This document shows, in pieces, positions 26,885 through 34,665 of a stretch of DNA of 64,000 nucleotides; positions within the stretch are counted from its first letter, which is position 1; every line of letters begins with the position of its first letter. The notes under the pieces are model-generated. The model made no database searches. It saw only the letters and a list, made by a program, of their open reading frames with translations, and was not told the origin of the DNA. The DNA is taken from contig CAZAOY010000005.1 of NCBI GenBank assembly GCA_964486925.1, positions 3,163 through 67,162 of the forward strand, given 5' to 3'. The position numbers and the translations under genes were made by a program. Source of the stretch: CAZAOY01 sp964486925 (GTDB lineage: Bacteria; Bacillota; Clostridia; Oscillospirales; Ruminococcaceae).

Positions 26885-28864
26885 CTAGCTAACAATTTTG
26901 TAGTAAACCCTTGCAGTTATAGAGTATACTAGGGTGTATAGCAGAGCAAAGGTTATAAAGCAAGCTATGGTGCATACCATAAAGAGTGATATATTGGTAA
27001 GGTTTAGTATGGCTAGTAATCGGGTTATTACCGGGAATGCAAAGATTATGTGAACCCCCGCAGTAACAAGTGGGAGGAAGAATACAGTTAGAACCTGTGA
27101 GCCGATGGATTTTTTAATCTCATCCTTGCCCATACCGACCTTTTGCATGATGTCAAAGCGATGTTTGTCGTCATATCCTTCTGAAATCTGCTTGTAGTAG
27201 ATAATTAGAATGGTCGCCATTATAAAGAGTATACCTAGGAAAATCCCAATAAAAAACAGTCCGCCGTAGATAGCTAAAAAATCATTCTTTGCCTCGTCAC
27301 GACATTCAATTGTTCCCTCAAACCCAAAACTCTCCAGGTTTTCAGAACTTACAATCTCGTGGTATATAGCGGTAATCTTCTCACTGCTTGTGTCAAGGTC
27401 AAAGCCGTAGTAAAACTGAATGTCGGCGGATCTTTTGCCGGACGCCACACGCTGATTTTTATATAGCTGATCTAATACGTCCATATCCTTAACTATAATA
27501 AAGTGACTGCTAATGATGTTAGAGGCGAAGAGACCGTTTCCAACAAACTCATCTAGCTTTTCCTTGACCTTAAAATTCATGTCAAATATCGAAAGGATGT
27601 CATAACTATACTGATCTCGGTTAGAGAAGATAGCGACCTCGCCATCGTTAAGGTGTATTTCTTTGTCCGAATGTCTGTTATAGTCGGACAGTGGGATAAA
27701 GAGTAGATTTGTAATGCTGTCGCTTGTGGATAAAATCTTTGTAGTTTTCATGGTATCAAAAGAGCCGTTTTCATCTACCGCTACAAAGTCAAGATAGTTG
27801 TATGAAAGCTCATTCTTGCGCGTTATCTTATTTTTATCCAGAGTTCCATTTACCCATTCTTTCAGCCTGTTAGAAGCAGATATAGAGCTGTTTTTTGTGG
27901 AGATTAGGATGTTTCTGGGATACCTAGTTAACATGATATCCTCCATACCGATAAACATTGATAGAGTGGTCGAGATCATCACAAGCACCGCTGTGGAGAG
28001 GATACAGATGTTAGCAAGACCTACAGCGTTTTGCTTCATACGGTAGATCATCCCTGATACCGAGATAAAATGCTTTGTTTGATAGTAGTAGCCCTTGTTC
28101 TTTCGTAGTAGCTTTAAAACAGCGATACTACCTGTCGAAAAGAGTAGATAGGTACCGATAATTACCAGTACAACCGCTATAAAAAATAGGTTTATTGCAG
28201 AGATTGGGTTTGTGGTGGTGATCGAGATGTAATACCCCGCTCCAAGGGAAATTAACCCTAATAGAGCAAAAAGCCACTTTGTTTTAGGTTCTCGCTCTCC
28301 TACTACACCGCCCTTTAAAAGTTCAATAGGGTTAGCTAGATGAACCTGTGCAACACTGCGAAGGAAGGTTAACAGAAAGATTGCTAAAAATAGTGCTATA
28401 GTTACTAGCACTGGAAAGAGTGAAAGTTCAAACCCAAAGGGTATATCGTAGCTAAACATGCGGATTAACGCTAGAAACATTAGCTTGTCTAAAAGTATCC
28501 CGATTAAAAGTCCGCCTACAATGCTGACAGCGGAAACTATCACCGTTTCGCAGAGGATTACCTTTGCGATATGCCGTTTCTCCATACCCAGAATGTTATA
28601 CAGTCCTAGTTCCTTCTTTCGTTGCTTTATTAAAAAGCTGTTTGTATAGAATAGAAAGATTGCTGAAAAGATGGCAGTTACCATTGTTCCAAGGCTAAGG
28701 ATGGAGGTAAGGGTGTCGCTGTTAAGCCCCTTGTTCTGGGATAGGGAGATAATCATGTAAAACATCGCTACCATCCCTATGCAGGTTAGGAGATAGGGAA
28801 GAAAGTTTTTACCGTTCTTTTTAATGTTCATCTGCGCAAGCTTAAGATAGAAAGCATTACTCAT
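26885..28864 (-). CDS. BceB-like ABC transporter permease (FtsX family)
   Basis: A permease of about 659 residues with the Bce topology: one N-terminal helix, several helices to about residue 320, a large extracellular domain (about 320-530), and three C-terminal helices. FtsX domains flank the outer domain. Such permeases pair with BceA ATPases to free lipid II-cycle intermediates from peptide antibiotics such as bacitracin. The ATG at 28864 overlaps the ATPase stop, indicating coupling; a GTG at 28873 is also in frame. It is the last gene of a four-gene two-component/ABC module and converges on leuB. Confidence 0.92.
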   Translation of the reverse strand: MSNAFYLKLAQMNIKKNGKNFLPYLLTCIGMVAMFYMIISLSQNKGLNSDTLTSILSLGTMVTAIFSAIFLFYTNSFLIKQRKKELGLYNILGMEKRHIAKVILCETVIVSAVSIVGGLLIGILLDKLMFLALIRMFSYDIPFGFELSLFPVLVTIALFLAIFLLTFLRSVAQVHLANPIELLKGGVVGEREPKTKWLFALLGLISLGAGYYISITTTNPISAINLFFIAVVLVIIGTYLLFSTGSIAVLKLLRKNKGYYYQTKHFISVSGMIYRMKQNAVGLANICILSTAVLVMISTTLSMFIGMEDIMLTRYPRNILISTKNSSISASNRLKEWVNGTLDKNKITRKNELSYNYLDFVAVDENGSFDTMKTTKILSTSDSITNLLFIPLSDYNRHSDKEIHLNDGEVAIFSNRDQYSYDILSIFDMNFKVKEKLDEFVGNGLFASNIISSHFIIVKDMDVLDQLYKNQRVASGKRSADIQFYYGFDLDTSSEKITAIYHEIVSSENLESFGFEGTIECRDEAKNDFLAIYGGLFFIGIFLGILFIMATILIIYYKQISEGYDDKHRFDIMQKVGMGKDEIKKSIGSQVLTVFFLPLVTAGVHIIFAFPVITRLLAILNLTNISLFMVCTIACFITFALLYTLVYSITARVYYKIVS

Positions 28865-29624
28865 CCTTCTCACCGCCTGTCGCTATCATGGTAAGGGTGC
28901 TTGAGATCTTTTGGTATAACTGTTGGGATGTATTATTTCCACGGTATAGTTGGTGAAACACCTCTCCATCCTTTATAAATAGCACCCGCTTTGCATGGCT
29001 TGCCGCCTTTATACTGTGGGTTACCATTAGTATTGTCTGACCTTCGCTGTTTATCTGGTCAAACATATTTAAAAGGCTGTCTGTGGCGTGGGAGTCTAGT
29101 GCTCCGGTTGGCTCATCGGCTAGGATAAGCTGTGGATTTGTGATAATCGCTCTTGCCACCGATGCTCTTTGCTTTTGACCACCCGATACCTCGTATGGAA
29201 ACTTATCCAATAGCTCGATAATACCTAGCTTTTTAGCGATAGGTACTAATCGCTTCTCCATCTCGCTATGACCTCTACCTGAAAGTACAAGTGGGAGTAG
29301 AATATTATCCTTTAGTGAAAAGGTATCTAATAGGTTAAAATCCTGAAACACAAACCCAAGATTATCCCGCCTAAATGCGGAGATCTCTCTTTGCTTTATT
29401 TCTGTTAAGCTTTTGCCATTTAAAAGCACCTCGCCGCTTGTAGGCTTGTCAAGTGCCGCTAGCATGTTAAGCAGGGTAGTCTTACCAGAACCCGACTCAC
29501 CCATTATTGCTAGGTACTCCCCCTCCTCAACAGAGAAGGTTACATTAGATAAAGCTAGTACAGTATTCGATCCAAAACGTGTGGTATACACCTTTTTAAG
29601 GTTATTTACCTCTAAGATTGACAT
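28857..29624 (-). CDS. BceA-like ABC transporter ATPase
   Basis: A 255-residue MacB/BceA-type nucleotide-binding subunit. Walker A is GESGSGKTTLL, the Q-loop is in FVFQDFNLLDTFS, the signature is VSGGQKQRASVARAI and Walker B is LILADEPTGALDS. It energises the permease encoded by the overlapping next gene. AAGGAGG stands before the ATG. A palindromic candidate operator lies in the 144-base gap to the upstream kinase gene, so the transporter pair is probably expressed separately and induced by the response regulator. Confidence 0.95.
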   Translation of the reverse strand: MSILEVNNLKKVYTTRFGSNTVLALSNVTFSVEEGEYLAIMGESGSGKTTLLNMLAALDKPTSGEVLLNGKSLTEIKQREISAFRRDNLGFVFQDFNLLDTFSLKDNILLPLVLSGRGHSEMEKRLVPIAKKLGIIELLDKFPYEVSGGQKQRASVARAIITNPQLILADEPTGALDSHATDSLLNMFDQINSEGQTILMVTHSIKAASHAKRVLFIKDGEVFHQLYRGNNTSQQLYQKISSTLTMIATGGEKDE

Positions 29625-29695
29625 TTTTTTATTCCTCCTTTGGTTTTCTATACTATAAAGTATATCACATAGAGGAACAACATCGCCATAGATTA

Positions 29696-29736
29696 GCCTT
29701 ACATTTCCTCTGTAAACCTTACATAGATGTAAGGTT
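29696..29736 (-). promoter_or_regulatory. Candidate response-regulator operator upstream of bceAB-like genes
   Basis: A perfect 22-base inverted repeat, AACCTTACAT-AG-ATGTAAGGTT (29715-29736), directly follows a second, looser TTACA/TGTAA inverted repeat (29698-29714). The site lies in the kinase-ATPase gap, where BceR-type regulators bind in the known systems. Binding by the regulator at 30777-31448 is inference. Confidence 0.62.
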
Positions 29737-29768
29737 AGTCCATAACATAGATTTACGGTGAATGATTA

Positions 29769-30776
29769 TTATTCATTAATACCATCTGCGCTGTCAAGGC
29801 GGATACTAACCTTTGTGTAGCTACCTACTATAGAATCAATAGTTATGCTGTGGGAAAGCTTTTTTAGGATTCGTTTGGATAGATATAATCCTATCCCTGT
29901 TGCTTTTTTGTCAGCACGTCCGTTATATCCAGTAAACCCCTTCTCGCCAAGTCGGGGAAGATCCTCCTTAGCAATCCCCATACCTGTATCCTTTATAACT
30001 AGGGTTTTGTTATCACAAAGATGGATAGATACCTTACCCTTACTGGTGTACTTAATGGCATTAGAAAGTATCTGCTCTATCACGAATAAAAGCCATTTTT
30101 CATCGGTTAATACCATGCAGTCAAGAGGGGAGAGTTCAAGCTTTATCTTCTTTCGGATAAATAACGGTGCGTATTTGTGCACAGCCTGTTTTACAATGCT
30201 ATCTAGTGGATATTCCTTTATAACATAGTCAGTAAAGCTACTGTCAAGCCGTAGGTAGCATAGTACCATCTCGACATACTGCTCTATCTTAAAAAGCTCT
30301 GATAAAAGCTCCTTGTTATCGCTGTCATTCTGGGACATCAGCAGTAACCGCATAGCGGAGATAGGGGTCTTTATCTGGTGCACCCATAAGGTGTAGTAGT
30401 CCACCATATCGCTGTTTGTGCTTTCATATCTGTTAATCATCCGAATTTTATCATGATGGATAATGCCTATTAAGGTGTTGTAATCCTGCTCTAACAGGTT
30501 ATTAGCTTTTGGTAGGTCATCTATCCCTATGGTTATCTTGTGTCTAAGCTCTGATAAAATCTTGTGCTGTCTATAGAAAGAGATAAAGTCAATTGTGATA
30601 AATATTAACCCTACCACGCTGCTTATTAAAGCGGCGTATAAAACCGCCTCAACAGCAAGCTTATATAGGTAGAATACCATAGTAAATATTATACTAAAGA
30701 TACAAAAAAGAAGGGTATCCCTTCTTTTTTGCTTAAGGTACTGTATTAATATACTTCCGATGTAAACCTTTTTCAT
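29769..30776 (-). CDS. BceS-like intramembrane-sensing histidine kinase
   Basis: A 335-residue kinase with two N-terminal membrane helices (about 20-37 and 42-62) and almost no extracellular loop, the hallmark of BceS/intramembrane-sensing kinases. The phospho-acceptor histidine is in YYTLWVHQIKTPISAMRL. ATP-binding N, G1 and G2 boxes are visible (EQILSNAIKYTSKG, DTGMGIAKEDLPRLGEKGFTG, GIGLYLSKRIL). In this family the sensor detects flux through the partner BceAB transporter. It starts directly after the regulator stop. Confidence 0.93.
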   Translation of the reverse strand: MKKVYIGSILIQYLKQKRRDTLLFCIFSIIFTMVFYLYKLAVEAVLYAALISSVVGLIFITIDFISFYRQHKILSELRHKITIGIDDLPKANNLLEQDYNTLIGIIHHDKIRMINRYESTNSDMVDYYTLWVHQIKTPISAMRLLLMSQNDSDNKELLSELFKIEQYVEMVLCYLRLDSSFTDYVIKEYPLDSIVKQAVHKYAPLFIRKKIKLELSPLDCMVLTDEKWLLFVIEQILSNAIKYTSKGKVSIHLCDNKTLVIKDTGMGIAKEDLPRLGEKGFTGYNGRADKKATGIGLYLSKRILKKLSHSITIDSIVGSYTKVSIRLDSADGINE

Positions 30777-31448
30777 CTATTCCACCATATATCCAATCCC
30801 TTTTTTTGTGGTGATAAAACCACCTAGTCCTATAGGTTTAAGCTTTTGTCTAAGTCTTGTTACATTTACCGTTAGGGTGTTTTCGTCTACGTAGCTGTCG
30901 GTTTCCCAAAGCTTTATCATAAGGGTATCACGGCTTACCACCGCCCCTTTGTTCTCCAAAAGTACTAGTAGAATCTTCTCCTCGTTTTTAGTTAAGGTAA
31001 GCTTTTGATCGTTATAATGCAGTGTTGCGTCACTACAGTTTAGGATTACACCCTTATGCTCTATTAGGTTTGTCTGCCCCGAAAAGTCGTAGGCACGACG
31101 AAGGACAGCCTGCACCTTTGCGGTTAGCACCGCAAGATCGAAAGGCTTTGATATATAGTCATCCCCGCCCATGTTCATCGCCATAACAATATTCATGTTA
31201 TCCAGTGCGGAGGAGATAAACACTATCGGAACTTTAGAGATCTTTCGTATCTCACTGCACCAGTGGTATCCATTAAAGAATGGGAGGGAGATATCAAGCA
31301 GTACTAAGGTAGGGGAGAAGGATACAAATTCTGCTATAACACCGCTAAAATCGGTCACACATTTCGCTTCGTAGCCCCATGTAGTGATATGGTTTTTTAC
31401 AGCGTTTGCTATTGTTGTATCGTCCTCTACAATTAAGATTTTATGCAT
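30777..31448 (-). CDS. BceR-like OmpR-family response regulator
   Basis: A 223-residue regulator. The receiver domain has acidic residues in VEDD, the phospho-Asp in LVLLDISLPFFNG and the lysine in SKPFD. The C-terminal winged helix (about 130-223) contains LTKNEEKILLVLLENKGAVVSRDTLM. It is the first gene of the module, with RBS GGAGGG before the ATG. It likely activates the downstream transporter genes from the palindrome at 29715-29736. Confidence 0.93.
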   Translation of the reverse strand: MHKILIVEDDTTIANAVKNHITTWGYEAKCVTDFSGVIAEFVSFSPTLVLLDISLPFFNGYHWCSEIRKISKVPIVFISSALDNMNIVMAMNMGGDDYISKPFDLAVLTAKVQAVLRRAYDFSGQTNLIEHKGVILNCSDATLHYNDQKLTLTKNEEKILLVLLENKGAVVSRDTLMIKLWETDSYVDENTLTVNVTRLRQKLKPIGLGGFITTKKGIGYMVE

Positions 31449-31474
31449 ATATCCCTCCGTCTTTTGTTGTATTT

Positions 31475-32260
31475 TTATCTAAACATACCCGTTATTAGGT
31501 CCACAATCCACCGCCACATGGTTGGAAACTGCTCATTGATTAGGGTGCGTACCTGCTCCCTTGTTACATCGATAAATATACGGTTTGAGTCGCTTACGGT
31601 AAGGGTTTTGACCCCATTAGCGATTCTACCTATAGCTATATGTCCGTTTGCATGGTCACCTATAGCTATATGGCTTGCAATCGATATTGCGCCTAGTGAG
31701 AAAACCCCAAAAGATATTGCACCGATGGTGAATATCCCGACAGCTATCGCTCCTATAGCTACAGTGCCGATAGCCACAGAACCTAGAGCCAGTAGCAAAC
31801 CAACGCTAAATACAGCAAGGGATAGTACACCTAAGCTAGCAAGCCCAAGCGACAGCACCCCGATAGAAGCTAACCCAATAGAGATAATCCCAGAAGCAAC
31901 GTTACCGATAGCTATAATACCCTTTGCTTTGCGAATCCCAAGACCTATATTGACATGCACTAGCGGCAGTCCGAGGAAGGTTTTAGTGCTTTTATATTCA
32001 TAGTGCCTTCTTCTGCGTGTCCATGGATTAGCGCTTTCTGTATTGCTCTGGTTAGGGTTAACCTCACCGTCCTTGACAAGCTCATCAAGGGTAGTATTAA
32101 ACATCGATGATAGCGCTATCAGCTTATCCATCTCGGGATAGCTTAGCCCCGATTCCCATTTGGAGATTGCCTGACGCGATACATTAAGCACCTCTGCCAG
32201 ATCCTCCTGTGACATACCTTTTTCTTTGCGTAATTTTTGTAGCTTTTCATTAAACCTCAT
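31475..32260 (-). CDS. XRE-family regulator with a long pentapeptide-repeat tail
   Basis: A 261-residue protein. Residues 1-60 are a Cro/C1-type helix-turn-helix (MSQEDLAEVLNVSRQAISKWESGLSYPEMDKL). A charged linker with RRRRHYEYK follows. From about residue 108 to 213 come some 20 consecutive five-residue units of the form G-x-[ILV]-[AST]-[ILVF] (GLASI, GVLSL, GSVAI, GTVAI, GAIAV and so on), predicted to make a hydrophobic beta-solenoid or membrane-associated stack. The short C-terminal tail is polar. The start is the ATG at 32260 behind AGGATAGGTG. Function of the repeat tail is unknown; similar HTH-plus-repeat proteins occur in Clostridia. Confidence 0.82.
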   Translation of the reverse strand: MRFNEKLQKLRKEKGMSQEDLAEVLNVSRQAISKWESGLSYPEMDKLIALSSMFNTTLDELVKDGEVNPNQSNTESANPWTRRRRHYEYKSTKTFLGLPLVHVNIGLGIRKAKGIIAIGNVASGIISIGLASIGVLSLGLASLGVLSLAVFSVGLLLALGSVAIGTVAIGAIAVGIFTIGAISFGVFSLGAISIASHIAIGDHANGHIAIGRIANGVKTLTVSDSNRIFIDVTREQVRTLINEQFPTMWRWIVDLITGMFR

Positions 32261-32394
32261 AATAACACCTATCCTATTAATTGGTAAGCTAAATACTAAA
32301 TATTTTGCTCTTTTCAATTAATAAATCAATATTTTGCTTTGGTATACACCATAAGCAATAGAATGATTTTAACATTCTATCTATAAAAAAGCCA

Positions 32395-32470
32395 CCAACC
32401 AATACTTGCATTTTAGCAACTTTAGGTTGCAATTTTAAATTAGCAACTTCAAATTGCGAAGATGTTTAGA
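32395..32470. repeat. Small AT-rich hairpins
   Basis: TTGC-N-GCAA type inverted repeats occur three times in this stretch between the XRE gene and the LURP-one gene, including GTTGC/GCAAC around an AATTT/AAATT core. No ORF is present in the 250-base gap. Confidence 0.4.
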
Positions 32471-32510
32471 TTCTATATATTTAAAAATTTGCTTTTTATT
32501 TAAAATATTG

Positions 32511-32975
32511 CTAATTGTTACTGCATTTTATCGCGTCAATTGCAAGTACCACCATTAAAGCCAGTAGTGAGTCGTTTTCATTCGCTACATCTATTATGTA
32601 GGTGTCGGTCCAGTTGTAAAGCTGTTTATGTATGGTAGCTACGATACCGTTACCTATAATTCGATAGTCCCACTGCCAGAAGTCACCCTCTACCCGCCAA
32701 CCGTTGCAGTTTACAGTAAAGGAAGGTTTAAAGAAGGTAAACTCCTTGATAATCTCACCTACTAATTGATTGCCGATATAGATTGTGAACTTTGGTAGAA
32801 AGGTCAATATCTGTTCCTTTAGAGTAGCGATATGATTACCAAAACGGTCGTATATCTCTAGCTTATGCCCCCAAGAAGGTCTGCCACGGACGGTAAAGAC
32901 GGTATTTTGCTGTTCATCGTAGATGTCGTAGCTGTCAAACCATGAGAATAGTCGTTGTTTGAATAAAAGTCTCAT
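32511..32975 (-). CDS. LURP-one-related (YxjI-like) protein
   Basis: A 154-residue soluble protein with the tubby-like beta-barrel pattern of the LURP-one/YxjI family: FKQRLFSWFDSYDIYDEQQNTVFTVRGRPSWGHKLEIYDRFGNHIATL, and later the hydrophobic final helix SLLALMVVLAIDAI. Relatives bind phospholipid or act as scramblase-like proteins in eukaryotes; the bacterial role is unknown. The start is the ATG at 32975 behind TGAGGT. It follows no clear operon. Confidence 0.85.
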   Translation of the reverse strand: MRLLFKQRLFSWFDSYDIYDEQQNTVFTVRGRPSWGHKLEIYDRFGNHIATLKEQILTFLPKFTIYIGNQLVGEIIKEFTFFKPSFTVNCNGWRVEGDFWQWDYRIIGNGIVATIHKQLYNWTDTYIIDVANENDSLLALMVVLAIDAIKCSNN

Positions 32976-33074
32976 AAAACCTCACATATCTGTCACGTTA
33001 TGATTGCTAATTAATATTACCTACTCTATTTTACTATCCCTTATTCGTTTTGTCAATACCGCAGGATAAAATAC

Positions 33075-33104
33075 TTGACAGGATGGTGTAAAACATGATA
33101 GTAT
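33075..33104 (+). promoter_or_regulatory. Sigma-A promoter of the LytTR regulator gene
   Basis: TTGACA (33075-33080), 18-base spacer, TAGTAT (33099-33104), 45 bases before the chosen start codon. Confidence 0.65.
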
Positions 33105-33149
33105 ATTAACAAGATAATGCGTTTAGTACATAGATAGTTGAGGAAGATG

Positions 33150-33857
33150 ATGGACAGAATTAATATTGTTATCTGTGACGATGAGCCGACACAGAATGAA
33201 TACCTAAAATCCCTTGTTCTAGTCTGGGCGAAGGGTGGTGATACCCTAGTAAATATCACCTCGTATAACAGCGCAGAGGAGTTTTTGTTTTGGTACGCCG
33301 AGGATAAAACGGTTGACATACTGCTACTAGATATCCAGATGGGCGGAATGGATGGGGTACAGCTTGCCCGAATTATCCGCAGTCAGGATGAGCGGGTACA
33401 GCTACTATTTGTTACAGGTATACCCGATTTTGTAGCCGAGGGGTACGAGGTATCGGCGCTTCACTACCTGATGAAGCCAATAAATCAGGACAAGCTCTTT
33501 ACAGTGTTAGACAGGGCGGTCAGAAATCTAAACCGCACAGAGCAGTCGCTCTTTCTAACGATAAACGGCGAGATGAACAGAATCCCCATTAGCGAGATAC
33601 GCTATATCGAAGCGCAGGGGCATTACATAGTAATTAACACCACCAAAAAGACCTACAAAACCAAGATGAGCCTATCAGAGGTTGAAAGATCCCTAAATAA
33701 CGCATTCTTTCGTTGTCAGCGTTCCTTTATAGTGGGGATTAGGTATGTAAAGAAGGTCACTAAAACATCGATAATACTGGATGATATGACTCAAATCCCG
33801 CTATCTAGGGGGCTTTATGACACCGTAAACCAAGCGATTATTAGCTATTTCCCATAG
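33150..33857 (+). CDS. LytTR-family response regulator
   Basis: A regulator of about 235 residues: a receiver domain (VICDDEPTQ; phospho-Asp in VDILLLDIQMGGMDG; lysine in LMKPINQ) followed by a LytTR DNA-binding domain (IPISEIRYIEAQGHYIVI, FFRCQRSFIVGIRYV). AgrA/ComE-type regulators of this class control bacteriocins, competence and virulence in Firmicutes. The ATG at 33150 is chosen because GAGG is six bases upstream; a TTG at 33138 and an ATG at 33147 are less well placed. It is followed by its GHKL kinase and then two ABC exporter genes. Confidence 0.92.
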   Translation: MDRINIVICDDEPTQNEYLKSLVLVWAKGGDTLVNITSYNSAEEFLFWYAEDKTVDILLLDIQMGGMDGVQLARIIRSQDERVQLLFVTGIPDFVAEGYEVSALHYLMKPINQDKLFTVLDRAVRNLNRTEQSLFLTINGEMNRIPISEIRYIEAQGHYIVINTTKKTYKTKMSLSEVERSLNNAFFRCQRSFIVGIRYVKKVTKTSIILDDMTQIPLSRGLYDTVNQAIISYFP

Positions 33858-33869
33858 AAAGGAGCTGTT

Positions 33870-34565
33870 ATTATATTCAAGCGAAGAATGGAGAAAAGGC
33901 TTATAAAGTATCAAAATGAACTCCTTTTAAAGCATTATGATGAGGTAGAGAATATCTATCGTCAGATACGTGGATGGCGGCATGACTACCACCATCACAT
34001 ACAGGTCATAAAGGCTTGCTTAGCATTAGGGCAGATAGAGGAGTTAGACCGCTACTGTGATCGTTTAGATCAGGATCTGAAAACGGTGGATAATGTGATA
34101 AAGACGGGGAATGTAATGCTTGATGCTATCCTAAACAGTAAGCTTTCCCTTGCTATACATAAGGATATCAACATTACCTGCAAGGCGAACGTATCAAAGG
34201 AGCTAGAGATTTCCGATGTTGATCTATGTATCCTACTGGGAAATCTGTTAGATAACGCTATGGAGGCATGTACCGCTGTCGACATAAATAGTGGCGGGCA
34301 GGAGAAGCTAGAGTTTGACCATCCCTTTATCCGTGTCTATATCGGGATGAAGGGGAAACATCTGTATATCTGCGTGACCAACGCTGTCTATGGAAGGGTT
34401 AACAAGGTTGGGGGACGGTTTATCTCCACAAAAAAGAGCGCTTCCCATGGGTTTGGGCTGGCTCGTATGGAGAAAATCTGCAAAAAATACGACGGTTACT
34501 GTAAACAAAACAGCGAGCAGGGGGTATTTACCACCGAGATACTGCTTCCGGTTGCGACAGGATAA
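33870..34565 (+). CDS. Soluble GHKL-type sensor histidine kinase
   Basis: An AgrC/NatK-like kinase with no membrane domain at all. The H-box is RQIRGWRHDYHHHIQV near the N-terminus, and the HATPase part has LLGNLLDNAMEAC and HGFGLARMEKI. The C-terminal half is complete. The start is unclear. The only good ribosome site (AAAGGAG, 33858-33864) is five bases before an in-frame ATT at 33870, whereas the first ATG (33888) has no SD at proper distance. A rare ATT start giving 231 residues is proposed; otherwise the protein begins at 33888 (225 residues). With no membrane sensor, input may come from a partner protein. Confidence 0.82.
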   Translation: MIFKRRMEKRLIKYQNELLLKHYDEVENIYRQIRGWRHDYHHHIQVIKACLALGQIEELDRYCDRLDQDLKTVDNVIKTGNVMLDAILNSKLSLAIHKDINITCKANVSKELEISDVDLCILLGNLLDNAMEACTAVDINSGGQEKLEFDHPFIRVYIGMKGKHLYICVTNAVYGRVNKVGGRFISTKKSASHGFGLARMEKICKKYDGYCKQNSEQGVFTTEILLPVATG

Positions 34566-34574
34566 TACATTTCG

Positions 34575-34601
34575 TGTACGTAGAATGACATTCTACGTAC
34601 A
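34575..34601 (+). terminator. Hairpin between kinase and first ABC exporter gene
   Basis: A perfect 12-bp stem (34575-34586 with 34590-34601) with a GAC loop. No T run follows, so it may be an operator or processing site rather than a strong terminator. A TATAAT lies 28 bases downstream. Confidence 0.5.
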
Positions 34602-34628
34602 AACTTTATCTATGGTAATTTTTTATGG

Positions 34629-34634
34629 TATAAT
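34629..34634 (+). promoter_or_regulatory. Extended -10 promoter of the first ABC exporter gene
   Basis: TGGTATAAT, an extended -10 without a good -35 hexamer, 32 bases before the TTG start. Absence of a -35 fits activation, possibly by the adjacent LytTR regulator. Confidence 0.55.
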
Positions 34635-34665
34635 CTACACAACGATAAACAAAGGGGGATTGTAT

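Noticed and set aside
32395..32470. CRISPR array, because of three similar TTGC..GCAA units
   Set aside because: Units are short palindromes with no constant repeat length or spacer, and no cas genes are nearby.
33053..33319. Minus-strand ORF over the LytTR regulator start
   Set aside because: It overlaps the regulator gene, which has clear receiver-domain motifs, and it has no ribosome site or recognisable motif.
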